This document shows positions 63,842 to 64,000 of a stretch of 64,000 nucleotides of DNA, piece by piece. Position numbers and translations under genes: made by a program. This DNA comes from Selaginella moellendorffii (lineage: Eukaryota; Streptophyta; Lycopodiopsida; Selaginellales; Selaginellaceae). Location: contig NW_003314262.1 of NCBI RefSeq assembly GCF_000143415.4, positions 5,287,876 to 5,351,875 of the forward strand, in the 5' to 3' direction. Below the pieces are notes generated by a model. The model did no database searches, was not told the origin of the DNA, and saw nothing but the letters and a program-made list of their open reading frames with translations. Position 1 is the stretch's first letter, and each line of letters begins with the position of its first letter.

Positions 63842-64000
63842 TATCCTGCATGCCCACCAGTGTGGTTTGCACGTAACGTCTTGAGCGCCTGTCCAGAAAC
63901 TTTGGCTTGTCTTTCGGATTCTTCTTGGCGCAGCGCAACCAGAAGAGTCGCCCATCCTATCAAACAGCTCCAAAGCCAGACGATCCTCCGATTTCGACGT
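63842..64000 (-). CDS. Possible 3' end of a minus-strand gene, cut by the window edge
   Basis: One minus-strand frame gives a hydrophobic segment (WLWSCLIGWATLLVAL) followed by a charged tail (RQEESERQAKVSGQALKTL) and a stop at 63842. A second frame on the same strand starts LALELFDRMGD, which faintly recalls a PPR repeat. Neither can be confirmed without the next bases. No family assigned. Confidence 0.3.

Noticed and set aside
1-64000. CRISPR arrays, bacterial operons, riboswitches, plasmid origins
   Set aside because: Spliced plant-type genes throughout; no regularly spaced repeats with unique spacers and no bacterial gene order.

Overview
The window reads as nuclear DNA of a land plant, most likely a lycophyte close to Selaginella. 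This is an inference. The supporting observations are introns that are almost all about 45-65 nt, dense genes with plant-only products (a plastid outer-envelope anchor protein, plastid uS13, the thylakoid chloride channel VCCN, GH3, DA2, IBR1), a very long intronless PLS-class PPR gene, and telobox-like AACCCTAAAC motifs just before starts. No bacterial operon structure, CRISPR array or virus was seen.

Layout. 1-2745 is a decayed Ty3/gypsy-type retroelement on the minus strand. 3270-3560 is a broken PPR tail lying tail-to-tail with an intact 1305-residue PPR gene (3913-7830, minus). 8.0-14.4 kb is gene-poor: a small cysteine-rich secreted peptide gene (11109-11348), a decayed LRR gene, simple repeats and an 80-bp perfect tandem duplication. 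14.47-15.06 kb is a second broken PPR copy (5' end), divergent to a plastid FMN-binding split-barrel/DUF2470 gene (15109-16700). Plastid uS13 (minus), a tRNA-Asn cluster with a truncated duplicate, and an IBR1-like peroxisomal SDR (18153-19253) follow. 19.7-24.2 kb is AT-rich, with a doubtful gene, degenerate repeats and an IBR1 pseudogene.

24.2-38.6 kb is the gene-dense core: an LRR-malectin receptor kinase, a second SDR, a 22-exon dynamin DRP2, a VCCN/bestrophin-like channel (minus), a DA2/GW2-like RING E3 ligase (minus) and a PR-1/CAP gene. An inverted PR-1 paralogue sits at 39.9-40.5 kb. 41-55.6 kb is a recombination-prone region. It holds one intact GH3 gene, one nearly full-length but broken GH3 copy, two GH3 fragments, a packed series of fragments from unrelated genes (49.3-51.5 kb), and a gene with an Uma2-like restriction-endonuclease-fold domain (52154-53213).

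55.7-58.5 kb is again dense: OEP7-like, a chloroplast TPR protein and CacyBP/SIP-like. 58.5-62.8 kb is AT-rich, with a second copy of the left-edge retroelement interrupted by a solo-LTR-like insertion. A DNL-type zinc-finger (Hep1/Tim15-like) gene at 63270-63758 and the possible end of a minus-strand gene close the window.

Functional themes. Three genes touch plant hormone or defence chemistry (GH3, IBR1, PR-1). Five products look plastid-directed (DUF2470 protein, uS13, VCCN, OEP7, TPR) and one mitochondrial. The genes are independently transcribed. The recurring structural theme is local duplication followed by decay: PPR three times, GH3 four times, PR-1 twice, IBR1 twice, tRNA-Asn four times, retroelement twice. 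Exon boundaries were placed by hand from GT/GC-AG sites and frame continuity. Family names come from recognised motifs, not from a database search.
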